From the NCBI GenBank assembly GCA_001648575.1, contig LQXN01000065.1, positions 329,437 to 393,436 on the forward strand: a DNA stretch of 64,000 nucleotides, read 5' to 3'. Below the pieces are notes generated by a model. It did not search any database, was not told the DNA's origin, and saw only the letters and a program-made list of their open reading frames with translations. The DNA is from Sutcliffiella horikoshii DSM 8719 (GTDB taxonomy: Bacteria > Bacillota > Bacilli > Bacillales > Bacillaceae_I). The translations under genes were made by a program, and so were the position numbers. Below, piece after piece: positions 62,001 through 64,000 of the stretch; position 1 is the first letter of the stretch; the number at the start of each line of letters is the position of its first letter.

Positions 62001-63569
62001 ATGCAGCAAGCAGCACCAAACACATCGATAAAACGTCCACCATATGGTATATTGGCCATTTTAATGATCGGCGCGTTTATTGCTTTTTTGAATAATACTT
62101 TATTAAATATCGCCCTGCCTTCCATTATGGCAGAGCTACAGGTGGGACCTTCGACGGTTCAATGGCTCACAACCGGATTTATGTTGGTCAACGGGGTTTT
62201 GATTCCGACCACGGCCTTTTTAATCCAGAAATATTCCGTGCGAAACTTATTCATTGTCGCAATGGGGTTGTTTGCCGTTGGTACAGTCATGGCCGGCTTT
62301 GCACCGGTTTTCGGCGTTCTTTTGGCAGGTAGAATGATGCAGGCATCAGGTTCTGCGATCTTAATGCCGCTATTGATGAATGTGATGTTAGTCAGCTTTC
62401 CAATCGAAAAGCGCGGGACCGCAATGGGAGTGTTCGGTCTCATCTTGATGGGAGCACCCGCTATCGGACCTACGCTTTCTGGTTGGTTAATCGAACATTA
62501 TGATTGGAGAATGCTATTCCATTTCGTATCCCCAATCGCAATCGGGGTCTTGCTTCTTGGTGTATTCTTATTGAAGGATCGCAAAGAAAAGCAGAATATC
62601 CGTTTGGATCAATTTTCAGTGGTTTTATCAAGTATAGGGTTTGGAGGAATTTTATACGGATTCAGTTCTGCAGGTTCCAAGGGGTGGGATAGTCCGCTTG
62701 TATATGGAACGATCGCTATCGGTACGGTGTCGTTGGTGTGGTTCATTTTACGACAGCTTGGAAAAAAGAATCCGATGTTGAACTTCCGGATCTATCGCTA
62801 CCCGATGTTCGCTTTATCTTCTGCGATATCGATGGTGATTACAATGGCGATGTTCTCCGGGATGATCTTATTGCCGATCTATGTGCAGACGATTCGTGGA
62901 ATCTCCCCGTTGGATGCAGGATTGCTGATGTTGCCAGGGGCGATTGTGATGGCGTTGATGTCGCCAATCACAGGGAAGTTGTTTGATAAATACGGTGGTC
63001 GCGCACTTGCGATTACAGGTTTGACGATTACGGTAGTCACCACGTATTTCTTCAGTCAATTAACATTTGAAACTACCTATACGCAATTGTTGATTTTGTA
63101 TACTGTGCGAATGTTCGGGATGTCCATGGTGTTCATGCCGGTTTCCACAAACGGGTTGAACCAGCTGCCAACAAGATTCTATCCACATGGTACAGCGATG
63201 AACAACACGCTGCAGCAGGTATCCGGTGCGATTGGAACAGCATTGCTTGTGACGTTGATGTCGACCCGTGCGGAAAGTGTCGGTCGCGAGCTTTCAGGAG
63301 ATGCGATGGCAGCTTTAGGTGCAAACCCATCCGCCGAGGCAATTGCTAGTGTGCAGCAGCAGTTAATGATGCAAGGGATGCTAGAAGGGATCAATTTTGC
63401 CTTCTTCGTCTCCACATTCATAGCATTGGTTGCGTTAGTGTTGGCTTTCTTCATTAAAAGGGCTACACAGGCGGAGGATTTACAGGCAGAAGTTGAGCCC
63501 GAGCCAATGGGCGAGCTCTCAGGAGGAAATGAGCGTAAGGTGAAGACAAAACTGGTGGGGAATAATTAA
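62001..63569 (+). CDS. DHA2-family MFS multidrug exporter (EmrB/QacA type)
   Basis: A 522-residue transporter with 14 predicted helices. FLNNTLLNIALPSIMAEL is the DHA2 helix-1 motif D1-like region, and GPTLSGWLIEHYDWRMLF is motif C for antiporters. GGAGGAGAAAGA precedes the ATG. A charged tail ends in RKVKTKLVGNN. It likely exports hydrophobic drugs or lipids by proton exchange, under the divergent TetR. Confidence 0.93.
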   Translation: MQQAAPNTSIKRPPYGILAILMIGAFIAFLNNTLLNIALPSIMAELQVGPSTVQWLTTGFMLVNGVLIPTTAFLIQKYSVRNLFIVAMGLFAVGTVMAGFAPVFGVLLAGRMMQASGSAILMPLLMNVMLVSFPIEKRGTAMGVFGLILMGAPAIGPTLSGWLIEHYDWRMLFHFVSPIAIGVLLLGVFLLKDRKEKQNIRLDQFSVVLSSIGFGGILYGFSSAGSKGWDSPLVYGTIAIGTVSLVWFILRQLGKKNPMLNFRIYRYPMFALSSAISMVITMAMFSGMILLPIYVQTIRGISPLDAGLLMLPGAIVMALMSPITGKLFDKYGGRALAITGLTITVVTTYFFSQLTFETTYTQLLILYTVRMFGMSMVFMPVSTNGLNQLPTRFYPHGTAMNNTLQQVSGAIGTALLVTLMSTRAESVGRELSGDAMAALGANPSAEAIASVQQQLMMQGMLEGINFAFFVSTFIALVALVLAFFIKRATQAEDLQAEVEPEPMGELSGGNERKVKTKLVGNN

Positions 63570-63573
63570 ATTT

Positions 63574-63613
63574 TTAATCCGCTTCTACCTATGATGGTGG
63601 GGCGGATTTTTTT
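63574..63613 (+). terminator. Rho-independent terminator of the MFS gene
   Basis: AATCCGC and GCGGATTTTTTTT arms with an 18-base loop. Confidence 0.85.
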
Positions 63614-63750
63614 GTGGAGTGGACGATGCCGGATGGAGAGTTGTCATTTTTTTGTGGACTTAAGTCAAGTCCTTAATATTGTGTAAAATTCCTTTCATGT
63701 GTTTTCAACTTTTAATAGGATGTATCGGTTATTCTCCTCACATTTTTTGA

Positions 63751-63858
63751 GCGAAACTTCCATGATTTTATCTTTTCATTGCCAGGGTGGGCTGTCAAAG
63801 GCTCCTCACTTTGACAGCTCATTCTGGCAATGAAACAATTCATGATGGAAGTTCACGC
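63751..63858. repeat. Long inverted repeat, about 50-bp arms
   Basis: The left arm begins GCGAAACTTCCATGA and includes CATTGCCAG and GCTGTCAAAG. The right arm begins CTTTGACAGC and includes CTGGCAATG and ATGGAAGTTCACGC. The arms match at roughly 80 percent around an eight-base loop GCTCCTCA. No T-run follows, so it is not a simple terminator. It could be a MITE-like element, an sRNA, or a processing site. No gene is seen in 63614-63750 or 63859-64000. Confidence 0.8.
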
Positions 63859-64000
63859 AAACAATAGAGATTAAATGCTAAAGGCCTTTCTTTTAGCGTA
63901 AACTGTTTGTTGATAATGAAGTAAGACAGCTCCCACTAAACGAAAAGCTGACTGGGTGTTAGGGAAAATTCGTATCACTCTTTCTCTTCTACGAACCTCC

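Overview
The window reads as chromosomal DNA of a spore-forming member of the Bacillaceae. The evidence is consistent: strong AGGAGG-type ribosome sites, many TTG/GTG starts, rho-independent terminators after most genes, and recognisable relatives of Bacillus subtilis bdbCD, mneS (yeaB), ytcD-ytbDE, bpr, tasA/sipW, spo0M, bioY, ycbJ (mphK), ykhA, selO (ydiU), bmrA, cotQ and rsbR. The genus cannot be fixed from sequence alone. No rRNA, tRNA or CRISPR array was seen.

Layout. 0-10.5 kb: a small holin-like membrane protein, a BdbC/BdbD thiol-oxidation pair, a manganese-type cation efflux protein, the ytcD-ytbDE locus (HxlR regulator, MFS pump, aldo/keto reductase), a lipoprotein, a C1q-like protein and an ABC-2 exporter. 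Three copies of a GC-rich dispersed element lie here, each between two copies of the local terminator hairpin. 11-17 kb is an accessory, decaying stretch: the C-terminal remnant of a glycine-zipper (LXG-like) toxin, duplicated membrane immunity-like genes, a truncated accessory protein, an MFS pump, a VanZ-domain protein and several short gene remnants. 17.5-24.5 kb carries bacillopeptidase F and a TasA/SipW matrix module. It is bracketed by copies of a composite repeat built on 21-bp tandem units and is preceded by probable SinR boxes.

25-38 kb: a TetR/MMPL/YhgE-like module, an ECF sigma-PadR-SEDS operon, spo0M, a PadR/HAAS pair, bioY with a BirA operator, a short-chain dehydrogenase and an ECF sigma/anti-sigma pair. 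38-46 kb: an unrecognised Rossmann-like protein, a macrolide phosphotransferase, a YhhN protein, two paralogous cysteine-rich proteins, a thioesterase and SelO. 45-52 kb: a drug-defence block with a BmrA ABC exporter, a UvrA2-type protein, a double-MerR regulator and an AI-2E family protein. 51-64 kb: a CotQ-like oxidoreductase, a ferritin-like gene with an in-frame stop, a second PadR/HAAS pair, an RsbR-type STAS protein, an MMPL exporter divergent from an OmpR-type two-component system, and a TetR/DHA2-MFS pair.

Themes. The window is rich in regulator-plus-membrane-protein pairs (HxlR/MFS, TetR/MMPL, three PadR/HAAS, MerR/UvrA2, two-component/MMPL, TetR/MFS), which suggests envelope-stress and toxic-compound handling. 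The most unusual content is non-coding: terminator-flanked elements, four unrelated tandem arrays (three of 20-21 bp period, one of 51-52 bp that encodes hairpins), and a long perfect-loop inverted repeat near the right end.
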